Origin: a virus
IMG/VR virus record: IMGVR_UViG_3300010233_000025
Span: 18,950-46,770 of that record
Reading direction: 5' to 3' (one strand)
Length of the DNA stretch: 27,821 nt
How positions within the stretch are numbered: position 1 is the stretch's first letter; each line of letters starts with the position of its first letter. This document shows positions 1 to 6,505 of this stretch, in pieces. Below the pieces are notes generated by a model. The model searched no databases, was not told the DNA's origin, and saw nothing but the letters and a program-made list of their open reading frames with translations. A program made the translations under genes and the position numbers.

Positions 1-54
1 CGCTGTAGGAGCAATCGCTAAAATCATGGCTACAACCAACATGGACTTGATCAT
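1..54 (-). CDS. Small secreted or membrane protein, N-terminus only (cut by window edge)
   Basis: Eighteen residues read leftward from an ATG at 54-52 and run off the left edge. They give MIKSMLVVAMILAIAPTA: a positive N-terminus, a hydrophobic core and an Ala-x-Ala-like end, as in a signal peptide or membrane anchor. A strong AAAGGAG ribosome binding site lies 7 nt upstream on the minus strand (62-68). The function cannot be told from this fragment. It is transcribed away from the rightward replication block, so the region 55-495 is a divergent control region. Confidence 0.7.
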   Translation of the reverse strand, partial: MIKSMLVVAMILAIAPTA

Positions 55-136
55 GTAAATTCTCCTTTCAAGACCATCCCATCCTATCCGCACTGTGTGA
101 CATTTTTGTCTCATGACTCTAAGTTAAATTTTTTTC

Positions 137-150
137 AAAAAACGTTTTTT
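137..150. promoter_or_regulatory. Perfect 14-bp palindrome upstream of promoter, possible operator
   Basis: AAAAAACGTTTTTT is a perfect inverted repeat ending 3 bp before a consensus -35 box at 154. The placement fits a repressor or activator site for the rightward transcript. It could also be simply an A/T-rich bendable element. Seen in sequence; the function is inferred. Confidence 0.3.
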
Positions 151-153
151 AAG

Positions 154-181
154 TTGACAACGGCGCTAGGGGGTTTATTGT
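154..181 (+). promoter_or_regulatory. Candidate sigma-70-type promoter for the rightward block
   Basis: A perfect -35 TTGACA (154-159) is followed, after 16 bp, by TATTGT (176-181), which matches the -10 consensus at 4 of 6 positions. It lies in the divergent non-coding region ahead of the long rightward gene series. Transcription would start near 188 and leave a leader of about 300 nt before the first gene at 496. The -35 match is strong and the -10 is moderate. Confidence 0.5.
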
Positions 182-187
182 CTAAAT

Positions 188-480
188 GTAGCTTGGAAAT
201 GGGAGATGGGAAGAACGGGCCAGATGGCCCCACGGGAACCGGCTGGACTTGAGAGGCCCCAACGTTCGAACGGGAAAGCTTCCAAGCGTCTCAAGAGAAA
301 AGACCCTCTTGGATTACCGCACAGATGCGATCAGCTTGTCCCGTAGCGTCCACACCTACGGTAAGCGCTTGCTGGTTGCGTTTCGGTATCGCCGCAATGG
401 CGCCGATGGGATCTGAAAAAGAAAACGATACAGCTATTGCCGTCGTACGGTTTCATCGGCGGCAATGTCGGTAACGTTCG
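188..480 (+). other. Structured untranslated leader, no convincing gene
   Basis: No open frame here has both a usable start and a ribosome binding site. The stretch instead holds several inverted repeats: GGGCCA/TGGCCC (217-230), CTTGAGA/TCTCAAG (248-254 with 289-295), CCGTAG/CTACGG (341-346 with 356-361) and ATTGCCG/CGGCAAT (436-442 with 460-466). It is probably the 5' leader of the rightward transcript, and it may be a regulatory RNA. It resembles no riboswitch or known RNA that I recognise. Confidence 0.4.
425..479 (+). repeat. Intergenic hairpin repeat A, copy 1
   Basis: About 55 nt shared with 705-754: ACGnTnCAGCnATTGCCGT, a loop, CGGCAAT, then TCGGyAACGTTC, ending just before a ribosome binding site. 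The stem is ATTGCCG (436-442) with CGGCAAT (460-466). The loop differs from copy 2 while the arms are conserved, which points to a maintained RNA structure. Both copies sit directly upstream of small genes. Confidence 0.6.
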
Positions 481-495
481 AAAAGGAGATGTGCC

Positions 496-705
496 ATGAA
501 ATCCGAGAAGGACATCTATAAATTCTTGTGTTTCGTCATAACACACTTCGGGGCTGGAGGTCATCCAGAACCTACCGTCGCGACGTTGCATTTGTTCGGG
601 GAAAAATACGTCGGAGAATGCATCAAGAAAGCCATCGCCAGCGGAAAAATTTCTTCTGCCGCCGCCAAGATGGGAACCGAATATCTAAAATTGACCGGAG
701 CATGA
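496..705 (+). CDS. Small hypothetical protein (69 aa)
   Basis: This is the first gene of the rightward block. The start is fixed by AAAAGGAG about 8 nt upstream. The product is a small, mostly helical, slightly basic soluble protein with no membrane segment and no recognisable motif. Its C-terminal half, rich in Lys, Ala and Ser, looks like two amphipathic helices. Its place right after the main promoter is typical of early phage proteins that act on the host, but no function can be assigned from sequence. Confidence 0.75.
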   Translation: MKSEKDIYKFLCFVITHFGAGGHPEPTVATLHLFGEKYVGECIKKAIASGKISSAAAKMGTEYLKLTGA

Positions 706-754
706 CGTTCCAGCAATTGCCGTTCTTTATGGGACGGCAATTTCGGCAACGTTC
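705..754 (+). repeat. Intergenic hairpin repeat A, copy 2
   Basis: Second copy of the leader element seen at 425-479. The stem is ATTGCCGT (716-723) with ACGGCAAT (734-741), extendable by a T-G and a C-G pair. TCGGCAACGTTC and the ribosome binding site of the next gene follow. A 12-nt fragment of the same unit, TGACGTTCCAGC (703-714), recurs at 1227-1238, again starting at a stop codon. Confidence 0.6.
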
Positions 755-767
755 TCAGGAGGCAATC

Positions 768-1019
768 ATGAAACTTTCAAAACGGGCTGAGGCTTGCGTC
801 GCCCTCATGAAAGAGGGCGCCTATTGGCGGCATGCTTTGGAATCCAGTTATATGGGTGGCGAAAAGTTCCATCATCGACTGAAGATGAAAAGCTTCGTCG
901 TCTCCGGATATGGTTCGAAGACTTTTTTCGAACTGGAAAAGGCAGGGCTTCTAAAATGGATGGAATGCCCAAAGTCGTCCACATGGCCGACCGAATACAT
1001 CTTGGTTAAGGAGGCTTGA
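768..1019 (+). CDS. Small hypothetical protein (83 aa)
   Basis: The start at 768 follows a CAGGAGG ribosome binding site 5 nt away. An in-frame ATG at 528 would instead run through the preceding gene. The protein is basic and soluble, begins with a Lys/Arg-rich helix, and has a middle part rich in Tyr, Gly and Phe. Its final third, with the pattern FFELEKAGLLKW...TEYILV, resembles the recognition helix and wing of a small winged-helix fold, but this is only a shape impression. No family is recognised. The next gene follows without a gap. Confidence 0.75.
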   Translation: MKLSKRAEACVALMKEGAYWRHALESSYMGGEKFHHRLKMKSFVVSGYGSKTFFELEKAGLLKWMECPKSSTWPTEYILVKEA

Positions 1020-1229
1020 ATGGCCCTTTCGAAATTCGACAAAATCATCCACACCAACTGGGGTTATTGGGACGGCGTTGCCGCTTCCAAAATCGGCCGC
1101 TATCCGGTGTGGGCCAAAAGCTGGCACATGCGGCAGAAACATCCATTCGACAAATGCTACGGCGAAGGGTTCTGGATTGGGTACTACAATGAGCCCGCCC
1201 CGCCCTATGCCTTGACCGGCAAAAAGTGA
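1020..1229 (+). CDS. Small hypothetical protein, Trp-rich (69 aa)
   Basis: The ATG follows the previous stop codon directly, with AAGGAGG about 6 nt upstream, so the two genes are translationally linked. The protein is unusually rich in Trp, Tyr, Lys and His, suggesting a compact small domain. No membrane segment or known motif is seen, and no function is assigned. Confidence 0.7.
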   Translation: MALSKFDKIIHTNWGYWDGVAASKIGRYPVWAKSWHMRQKHPFDKCYGEGFWIGYYNEPAPPYALTGKK

Positions 1230-1372
1230 CGTTCCAGCCGATGTTGGATGATGCACGACGGGCGGTGCGGTGGGGAGTCAAGGGATGGGTGGCCGGCAGA
1301 AATGTGGCGGGCGCCATCGTCGCTGAAATACCCACTTTGAGCACCGCCTATCGGGCTTCATTGGAGGGGGTC

Positions 1373-1444
1373 ATGTCAGTTTATCTCGCAGTCGTCGGAA
1401 TCGTCTGGATCAGCCTCGTCGGCTGGTCCGCTTGTCACATCTGA
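1373..1444 (+). CDS. Single-pass membrane micropeptide (23 aa)
   Basis: MSVYLAVVGIVWISLVGW begins the peptide, which is nearly all one transmembrane helix. The start at 1373 has an excellent GGAGGGGG ribosome binding site. An in-frame GTG at 1226, overlapping the previous stop, would give a 72-residue form with a soluble N-terminal part. I prefer the short form because of the binding site and because 1227-1238 repeats the non-coding sequence at 703-714. Short hydrophobic early phage peptides often act at the host membrane; its role here is unknown. Confidence 0.55.
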   Translation: MSVYLAVVGIVWISLVGWSACHI

Positions 1445-1455
1445 AGGAGGAAATC

Positions 1456-1674
1456 ATGGACTATGGAACATTCGATAAGCTGTTTCCTAAAAAGGGAATC
1501 AATGACAGCAAATTCAAAGCGTGGATGGCAAAAGTTGACGCCATCGTGTTTAGAAAGGCTGGCGTCGGTTGCGACGATCTCCCCGACTATTGCTATCTTG
1601 ATGCTTTCGAAGATGGATCGTCGCCTAACCAAACGGCTTGTGCTGTCATCCGGGCTGCGAAAGAGGATTTCTGA
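1456..1674 (+). CDS. Small conserved phage-type protein (72 aa)
   Basis: The start at 1456 has AAGGAGG 5 nt upstream. The protein has an acidic core with the pattern WMAKVD, then DLPDYCYLDAFEDG, then SPNQTACAVIRAAKE. I recognise this order as a small family common in phages and mobile DNA: a helix ending in VD, a DLPDY-x-Y segment, and a final helix after G-x-SP. I do not assert a family name. No enzymatic residues are evident, and the role is unknown. Confidence 0.75.
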   Translation: MDYGTFDKLFPKKGINDSKFKAWMAKVDAIVFRKAGVGCDDLPDYCYLDAFEDGSSPNQTACAVIRAAKEDF

Positions 1675-1913
1675 TTGGTCTAGTTCCGGGCGCCGTTTCG
1701 ACGACGCCCCAAAGTGGACGATCTGAAAATCGAAGCAAGCGCAAGAGTCCCCAAAAGAGGGCCGTGAAAGCGAATAGGGTGCCGGTAAGACCACCTATCT
1801 GGTGGCGCGACATCCCGGCGGGAATAATGGGGAGCGTAGGGCGGCAGACCTGTTCGCGGGCCGAACGACCGCTGTTGTTGCTTCGACGCGGACACCAAAC
1901 AAAGGAGGGGAAC
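1675..1913 (+). other. 239-nt gap without a convincing gene, possibly structured RNA or gene remnant
   Basis: No frame has a good start with a ribosome binding site. A stem GGGCG/CGCCC around TTTCGA lies near 1688-1710. One frame (about 1785-1900), closed upstream by a TAG, reads GAGKTTYLVARHPGG then a basic, Ala-rich stretch, and looks more protein-like than expected. It may be a decayed gene remnant or chance. The region ends in the AAAGGAGGGG ribosome binding site of the next gene. Confidence 0.35.
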
Positions 1914-2048
1914 ATGCTGGATTTCATGCCTGGAAAAATCAGCTTCAAGACACACTGGTTCGTGGTGGACTACAGCGACATGACCATGTGGGTTCATGAT
2001 GCCGCCAGCGGCGGCTTGTGGTTCGTCGGGTTCTTCGATCACGCGTGA
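1914..2048 (+). CDS. Small hypothetical protein, aromatic-rich (44 aa)
   Basis: The start at 1914 is set by AAAGGAGGGG. The frame is open further upstream but has no better start. The 44 residues alternate hydrophobic and polar positions (KTHWFVVDYSDMTMWVHD, then GGLWFVGFFDHA), suggesting a small beta-sheet protein. No known family is recognised. Confidence 0.65.
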   Translation: MLDFMPGKISFKTHWFVVDYSDMTMWVHDAASGGLWFVGFFDHA

Positions 2049-2065
2049 AGGAGGAGGGGTTACAA

Positions 2066-2512
2066 ATGAAACTGTTGCCAAATAATCACGTTTCTCCGGA
2101 GACGGCTTATGTCGTCTCTGACTACCCTTATGGCTATACTTTGCGGTGCAAGATCCGCTATTGGCTGGAGTACAAGCCGAAGATGGGTTTTCGGCTGGTT
2201 TCGCAAACGACTAACCCGAAGAAGGCCGGCGAGGTCTGGAACAAGCCGAAGGCGTCGACCTACGTTAAGTGGGGCGCTGCCATGTTTCTGGACGGCAACG
2301 ATCACGTTCATTGGTCCGGATTGACCGAGTACAGCAACGGCGCCGAGGCCGCTGCTTGGCGTGACAAGTATGGCTCCGCGGTTCCTGAGGCGGGCCGGAA
2401 GATGCTCGACAAGTGGGTTTCCGTTAAGTTGGCCTATGACGGCGCCCGCAAGAAAGACGATCCATTGGATGTCGGAGTGATGGAGGCAGCCAAGGCTTTC
2501 GTCGAAGCATGA
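2066..2512 (+). CDS. Conserved hypothetical phage protein (148 aa)
   Basis: The start at 2066 follows GGAGGAGGGG; an earlier GTG at 2018 overlaps the previous gene and is unlikely. The N-terminal half contains ETAYVVSDYPYGYTLRCKIR and KMGFRLVSQTTNPKK, followed by EVWNKPKASTY. This block is familiar from hypothetical proteins of phages and plasmids, and looks like a beta-rich domain; the C-terminal third is helical. I cannot assign an activity. The gene ends in hairpin repeat B. Confidence 0.8.
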   Translation: MKLLPNNHVSPETAYVVSDYPYGYTLRCKIRYWLEYKPKMGFRLVSQTTNPKKAGEVWNKPKASTYVKWGAAMFLDGNDHVHWSGLTEYSNGAEAAAWRDKYGSAVPEAGRKMLDKWVSVKLAYDGARKKDDPLDVGVMEAAKAFVEA

Positions 2513-2567
2513 AGCTTTTTGCATTGCCACGTCTTCGGGCGTGGCTTTGCAAAGCGCTTTTCACAAA
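2511..2567 (+). repeat. Intergenic hairpin repeat B, copy 1 (UUCG tetraloop)
   Basis: GAAGCTTTTTGCAnTGCC, a hairpin, then GGCTTTGCAAAGnGCTTTT, shared with 3672-3724. The inner stem GCCACGTC/GGCGTGGC (2526-2533, 2538-2545) encloses a TTCG loop, so the RNA has the very stable C(UUCG)G form. TTTGCA/TGCAAA forms an outer stem. The second copy has a different but fully paired inner stem, which argues for selection on structure. Confidence 0.65.
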
Positions 2568-2584
2568 AGATGAAGGGAAACAAA

Positions 2585-3460
2585 ATGACCAACGTTCTCG
2601 CAACCAAAGCGGTCCTGGCGAATCTCAATATTTCGCTCTGGGCTGCGCGAAAATTCGACAAGAAAGTGACAGACAAGACGCACGAAGCTTTCAACGCGTC
2701 TGCCGATGCCGGCCGCTACAACAAGATGTTGATCGCAAAGGAAGCGCTGGCGGAACTCAACAAGGTTGCCAGTTCGGCGCGGCGTCATCACTACGCATTG
2801 ACATTGCCGTGGATCACTAACGGACCGTGTTTGCTGCCGACCGAGCATTTCGACAAGCACACCAAGCTTCGCGAGGACATGAAGCTCTTCCATGAGCTCG
2901 CGGATAAGTTCGCGCAAGCATATCCGAGCATGATCCAAGAGGCCAAAAAACGTCTCAATGGCATGTTTTGCGAAGCGGATTATCCGTCGCCTGACAAAAT
3001 CCGTTCCAAGTTCGAATTCGACATCAAATATTTTCCATGCCCCGATTCCGGTGACTTCCGCGTCACCTTGTCGGATGAGGTCATGGAAACCATGAAGTCG
3101 GACCTGGAAATGCGGATGAATGGCGCGGTTGACAATGCAATGCAGAGCACGCGTGATCGTATTGTCGATGTCGTCAGCCACATGGCCGAAAAGCTGAGAG
3201 GCTACAAGCCTCCGACTGAGGCGGATCGTGCTTCCAATACGTTTCATGATTCGTTGGTCGACAACGTTCGCGATCTCGCGGAAATGCTGCCGGCGTTCAA
3301 TCTGACTGACGATCCGAAGCTGGCAAAGATCATCGATCGAATTCGCTCTCAGTTGTGCGCGGTCGATGCCGGCGAGCTTCGCGACAACGAGCATGAACGG
3401 CAATATGTCGCCAAGGCGGCGGCTTCAATCCTGAAAGATGTTTCCAACTTCATGGCCTAA
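2585..3460 (+). CDS. DUF3150-like protein, partner of MoxR/VWA module (291 aa)
   Basis: The start is put at 2585, after GAAGGGA and repeat B. An in-frame ATG at 2519 lies inside the repeat and would add a low-quality leader. The protein is soluble and mostly helical. It opens with LANLNISLWAARKFDKKVTD, and a segment near residues 60-80 (RRHHYALTLPW) is followed by a Leu-rich helical middle. This resembles the DUF3150 family as I remember it, which is found beside MoxR-type ATPase and VWA genes in phages; the similarity is moderate. The two partners follow at 3735 and 4822. It is probably a substrate adaptor or regulatory subunit of that complex, by inference. Confidence 0.6.
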   Translation: MTNVLATKAVLANLNISLWAARKFDKKVTDKTHEAFNASADAGRYNKMLIAKEALAELNKVASSARRHHYALTLPWITNGPCLLPTEHFDKHTKLREDMKLFHELADKFAQAYPSMIQEAKKRLNGMFCEADYPSPDKIRSKFEFDIKYFPCPDSGDFRVTLSDEVMETMKSDLEMRMNGAVDNAMQSTRDRIVDVVSHMAEKLRGYKPPTEADRASNTFHDSLVDNVRDLAEMLPAFNLTDDPKLAKIIDRIRSQLCAVDAGELRDNEHERQYVAKAAASILKDVSNFMA

Positions 3461-3472
3461 AAGGAGGGGTGA

Positions 3473-3664
3473 ATGAGTAATTTTAGCTACAAGGCAAAAA
3501 ACCTGTCGGACATCGCCAATATGTTCAATCAGTTTGCCGTCGAGGCACATGCCTGGGCGGAAGCAGCGCGCATTTTGCGCCAGACAACTTTGGAGGATGG
3601 TGGGGAATGCTTTCCGGACCGGCCTGATAATGTAAAGGTCAAGGAATATAAAGAACACCGCTAA
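3473..3664 (+). CDS. Small hypothetical protein (63 aa)
   Basis: An AAAGGAGGGG site sits just before the ATG. The protein is acidic and helical in its first 45 residues, ending in a charged Lys/Glu tail. It lies inside the DUF3150-like/MoxR/VWA unit, between the first and second large genes, so it may belong functionally to them. No motif is recognised. Confidence 0.7.
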   Translation: MSNFSYKAKNLSDIANMFNQFAVEAHAWAEAARILRQTTLEDGGECFPDRPDNVKVKEYKEHR

Positions 3665-3671
3665 TTGAAAT

Positions 3672-3724
3672 GAAGCTTTTTGCACTGCCGCTTTCAAGCG
3701 GCTTTGCAAAGTGCTTTTACCAAA
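3672..3724 (+). repeat. Intergenic hairpin repeat B, copy 2
   Basis: Second copy of the element at 2511-2567. The inner stem is GCCGCT/AGCGGC (3687-3692, 3697-3702) with loop TTCA; the flanks GAAGCTTTTTGCA and GGCTTTGCAAAG are preserved. The ribosome binding site of the MoxR-type gene follows at once. Confidence 0.65.
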
Positions 3725-3734
3725 GGAGGGGATA

Positions 3735-4760
3735 ATGGATCAAGTCATGTCAATGTCAAAGGCCATTCCGGTCATTGAAGCCCTTTTGAATGAAAGAATC
3801 CCCGTTATGGCTTGGGGGCCTCCCGGCTGCGGCAAAACCCAAGTCGTCCATCAACTAGCCAAGAAAAAGGGAATCGGCCTGATCGATTGGCGAACCAACT
3901 TGCGTGATCCGGTGGATGCGCGCGGCCTTCCGGTTCCCGACTTGAAAAATCGGACCACCGAATGGTTGCGGCCTTCGGAGTTGCCGATCATTGGTTCCGA
4001 CTGTCCGGACCGTGGCTACTTTCTCATGGACGAAATCAACACGGGTTCCCCAGCGATGCTGAACGTCTGCTTGCAGATCGCTTTGGAACACCGCGTCGGC
4101 GAGCATGAGTTCAAGCCTGGATGGACCTGCGTAGCGACTGGCAATCGCGCCAAGGACAAAGCCGTCGTCGGCCGCATGTCTTCGGCACTGAAGAACCGCT
4201 TCGCGCATGTCACCATCGAGCCGGATATCAAGGCTTGGTCCGAATATGCCTTGACGTGCCCAGAGGTGCTTGCCAATCCGACTGCGGCCTATCTGGTTGC
4301 ATTCCTTCGGTTCCGGCCGCAGTTCCTGCATCGAATGCCGGTGGACGACTCGGTGAATGCTTATCCGACTCCTCGACAATGGTTTCAGGTCATGAAGTTC
4401 CTGGATCATCCGAAGTCGGTTCGGCCGCACATCATCGGGACGCTGGTTGGTGAAGACATCGCAGCCGAGTTGGAAGGCTTCTTGCGCGTTGCGTCCGAGC
4501 TTCCGACTTTGGATGAGGTCGTGGCCAATCCGGCAAAGGCCAAGGTGCCGATGGAACCGGCTGCGCAGTATGCCGTCGTCGGCATGTTGTCCCGTGGCGC
4601 TGAACTAAAGACGTTTGGCAAGATCATGGAATACGGCAAGCGTCTCGGGCGTGAATTCGAGATGCTTCTCGGCAAGGACGCTGCCCACATGAATCCGAAG
4701 CTGGTTAATACCATCGCTTACTCTGGATGGGCGGTGGAGAATCAATCAGTTCTCGTCTGA
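3735..4760 (+). CDS. MoxR-type AAA+ ATPase (341 aa)
   Basis: The start at 3735 has AAAGGAGGGG 5 nt upstream. Walker A is GPPGCGKT (residues 28-35), followed by the segment DWRTNLRDPVDARGLPVPD that is typical of MoxR/CobS-type ATPases. Walker B is YFLMDEIN near residue 100, then a sensor-1-like VATGNR and the arginine motif ALKNRF. The C-terminal lid is helical. In this class the ATPase works with a VWA-domain partner to remodel or insert metal into targets. The VWA/HExxH protein is the next gene, and a DUF3150-like gene precedes it. The physiological target in a phage is not known. A cobaltochelatase role is not supported, as no cobalamin genes are present. Confidence 0.85.
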   Translation: MDQVMSMSKAIPVIEALLNERIPVMAWGPPGCGKTQVVHQLAKKKGIGLIDWRTNLRDPVDARGLPVPDLKNRTTEWLRPSELPIIGSDCPDRGYFLMDEINTGSPAMLNVCLQIALEHRVGEHEFKPGWTCVATGNRAKDKAVVGRMSSALKNRFAHVTIEPDIKAWSEYALTCPEVLANPTAAYLVAFLRFRPQFLHRMPVDDSVNAYPTPRQWFQVMKFLDHPKSVRPHIIGTLVGEDIAAELEGFLRVASELPTLDEVVANPAKAKVPMEPAAQYAVVGMLSRGAELKTFGKIMEYGKRLGREFEMLLGKDAAHMNPKLVNTIAYSGWAVENQSVLV

Positions 4761-4770
4761 GTGCATAAAG

Positions 4771-4790
4771 GGCGGTTCTTCGGGACCGCC
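4771..4790 (+). other. UUCG tetraloop hairpin between ATPase and VWA genes
   Basis: GGCGGTTC-TTCG-GGACCGCC forms an 8-bp stem with a C(UUCG)G loop. No T-run follows, so it is more likely a stability or processing element than a terminator. The same loop type occurs in repeat B copy 1. Such hairpins are known in phage T4 intergenic RNA. Confidence 0.6.
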
Positions 4791-4821
4791 TCGTTATGGA
4801 CTTAAATAGGAGGGAACAAAA

Positions 4822-6213
4822 ATGAACATGAACGTCACTACGCCAATCGATCCGCGCATGTCGCGTGCGCGTATGCATGTCGTCTTCAATCATCCATTCT
4901 TCGGATCGTTGCTGATGCATCTGAAAATCGTCGAAGCCAAAATTCCGACTATGGACGTAGACGGCAAGACGCTGCGTTACGGAAAGGCATTTCTAGATAA
5001 GCTGACTCAACGGCAGATCGAGGGCGTGCTAATCCATGAAGTGATGCACCTAGCGCTTAAGCACCACTTGCGCCGTGGCGGACGCGATATCGAAATATGG
5101 AATGTGGCCGGAGATCACGTCATCAACCTGAAACTAATCAAAAGCACGCCTCCGATCGAACTCCCGGAAGACAAGTTTTGTGATGAACAATTCTCCGGAC
5201 TTAGCACCGAGGAGGTCTACAATCTGCTGGAACGGCAGAAGCAAAAGCAGAAAGAGGAGGGCAAAAACAAAGATGGCGAGAAGCAGAAAGGCGACGAAGG
5301 CGCGGGTGGTTCCGGCGAAGACGAAAAGAGCGAAGACAAATCGGACAAGCCAAATGGTGATTCAAGTTCGGATCAAGACGAATCATCGGATTCCGATGTG
5401 GACAATTCGGAGGGCGATTCGCCGGATGATGGCAACAATGAGGACTTAGACAATGAAGCATCTTCTGGCGCTGGTGCTGATCCTGATTGCAGTCCTGATC
5501 CCGGACACTGCGGAGGAGTGAGAGACGCCGCTGTGACGGAGGCGGAAATAGCCGATCTGGAAACCGATTGGGACATCGCCGTGTCCCAGGCGATAGGCGT
5601 CGCCAAACGTGCCGGAAATCTTCCCGGAGTTGGCCAGGAAATCATCGACAGCATCAACAACCCCAAGCAAGACTGGCGCGCAGTTCTGCGCCGGTTCACC
5701 GATCCGTCTTCGCGTAAGGACTATTCGTGGTCAAAGCCGAATCGCCGGTTCTCGACTTCGCCTTACGTGCTGCCGGGAACCGTTACTGATGGGGTCAATC
5801 ATGTTGGCATTGTCATCGACGATTCGTCGTCGATCAGCATTCCAGTGCTGAAAAAATTCCTGTCGGAACTCCAAGGCGCTTTGGACGAAGGCGGGGTTGA
5901 CCAGTTCACGGTGATTTACTGTGATACGGCCGTTCACAACGATCGGCAATATGTCACTGGAGATCAGATCGAGTTGTTGCCGGTCCATCGTGGTGGCACG
6001 TTGTTCCAGCCTGCATTCAAGTGGCTGGAGGACAATGCTTCTGGGCTTTCCGGCATAGTATTTTTCACCGATCTAATGGCTGGTGACTGGCAAAAGTTGA
6101 AAGACGACCCGCCGTCCGTTCCAGTTCTGTGGGCCGTCTTCGGAGATCCGCGCTACACGCGGATGTGCACGTTGGACGCTTCCGCGTTCGGCGAATGCAT
6201 CGAATTAGACTAA
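4822..6213 (+). CDS. Metallopeptidase-like/VWA-like protein with acidic linker (463 aa, DUF2201-type)
   Basis: Residues 1-135 form a metallopeptidase-like domain with a zinc motif HEVMH (72-76) and a conserved AGDHVIN after it. Residues about 137-230 are a low-complexity linker, first Lys/Gln/Glu, then Asp/Ser/Glu. Residues about 325-463 form a VWA-like domain with a complete metal site: D-x-S-x-S at 333-337 (DDSSS), a GGT and a downstream FTDL. The order matches DUF2201 proteins and recalls CobT, whose acidic linker also precedes a VWA domain. It should pair with the MoxR-type ATPase encoded just upstream. Whether the HExxH site is an active protease is unknown. Start is by AGGAGGG 7 nt upstream. 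Confidence 0.85.
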   Translation: MNMNVTTPIDPRMSRARMHVVFNHPFFGSLLMHLKIVEAKIPTMDVDGKTLRYGKAFLDKLTQRQIEGVLIHEVMHLALKHHLRRGGRDIEIWNVAGDHVINLKLIKSTPPIELPEDKFCDEQFSGLSTEEVYNLLERQKQKQKEEGKNKDGEKQKGDEGAGGSGEDEKSEDKSDKPNGDSSSDQDESSDSDVDNSEGDSPDDGNNEDLDNEASSGAGADPDCSPDPGHCGGVRDAAVTEAEIADLETDWDIAVSQAIGVAKRAGNLPGVGQEIIDSINNPKQDWRAVLRRFTDPSSRKDYSWSKPNRRFSTSPYVLPGTVTDGVNHVGIVIDDSSSISIPVLKKFLSELQGALDEGGVDQFTVIYCDTAVHNDRQYVTGDQIELLPVHRGGTLFQPAFKWLEDNASGLSGIVFFTDLMAGDWQKLKDDPPSVPVLWAVFGDPRYTRMCTLDASAFGECIELD

Positions 6214-6228
6214 AAACAGGAGGATAAA

Positions 6229-6429
6229 ATGAAAACAAACAGACTATTATCCACTCTTATAGAAATCCGCTTGGCGCTTGGAGGCAACGGAGACCCTGCG
6301 TCTTTAACTGCGATCAAAGACCTGGACTGCCTTATAGAAGACCTTAACGCAGAACGCTCCAAGCAAGCCCAACGGCTTGCGGTAAACGCTAAGAAAGCGC
6401 GGGAAGCTGATCAAGGAGTTTTTAAGTAA
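6229..6429 (+). CDS. Small helical protein (66 aa)
   Basis: AGGAGG precedes the ATG. Two amphipathic helices, the second rich in Lys, Arg, Ala and Gln, suggest a short coiled coil. It directly follows the VWA gene. No family is recognised. Confidence 0.7.
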   Translation: MKTNRLLSTLIEIRLALGGNGDPASLTAIKDLDCLIEDLNAERSKQAQRLAVNAKKAREADQGVFK

Positions 6430-6442
6430 AGACTAACGGCCC

Positions 6443-6468
6443 ATGGCGCTAGATTTTTCCGGCGCCAT
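6443..6468 (+). other. Intergenic hairpin
   Basis: ATGGCGC (6443-6449) pairs with GCGCCAT (6462-6468) around a T-rich loop. It has no T-run after it and lies upstream of a ribosome binding site, like the other intergenic hairpins in this window. An ATG inside it opens the frame of the next gene but is probably not the start. Confidence 0.5.
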
Positions 6469-6505
6469 GATCAGTCAGTTTTTCACAAGGAGGAAACTAA
6501 AAGTA

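Noticed and set aside
1785-1900. Csx16-like CRISPR-associated protein (TYLVARHPG)
   Set aside because: Only the short TYLV-x-RHPG string agrees; the rest differs, there is no start codon, and no CRISPR array is nearby.
1675-1913. tRNA, RNase P RNA or cobalamin riboswitch
   Set aside because: An AGGGTGCCGGTAAG string recalls RNase P RNA, and TTCGA recalls a T-loop, but the flanking stems do not pair and the other conserved parts are missing.
2561-3403. Leftward open frame of 280 codons
   Set aside because: It lies wholly opposite the DUF3150-like gene, has no usable ribosome binding site, and its residues mirror the opposite codons. It is a shadow.
3855-4430. Leftward open frame of 191 codons opposite the MoxR-type gene
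   Set aside because: The Walker motifs on the plus strand show which frame is real; this frame has no motif or start signal.
3735-6213. Cobaltochelatase (CobS/CobT) of the vitamin B12 pathway
   Set aside because: The architecture is similar, but no CobN or other cobalamin gene is present, and the HExxH domain points to the DUF2201 type.
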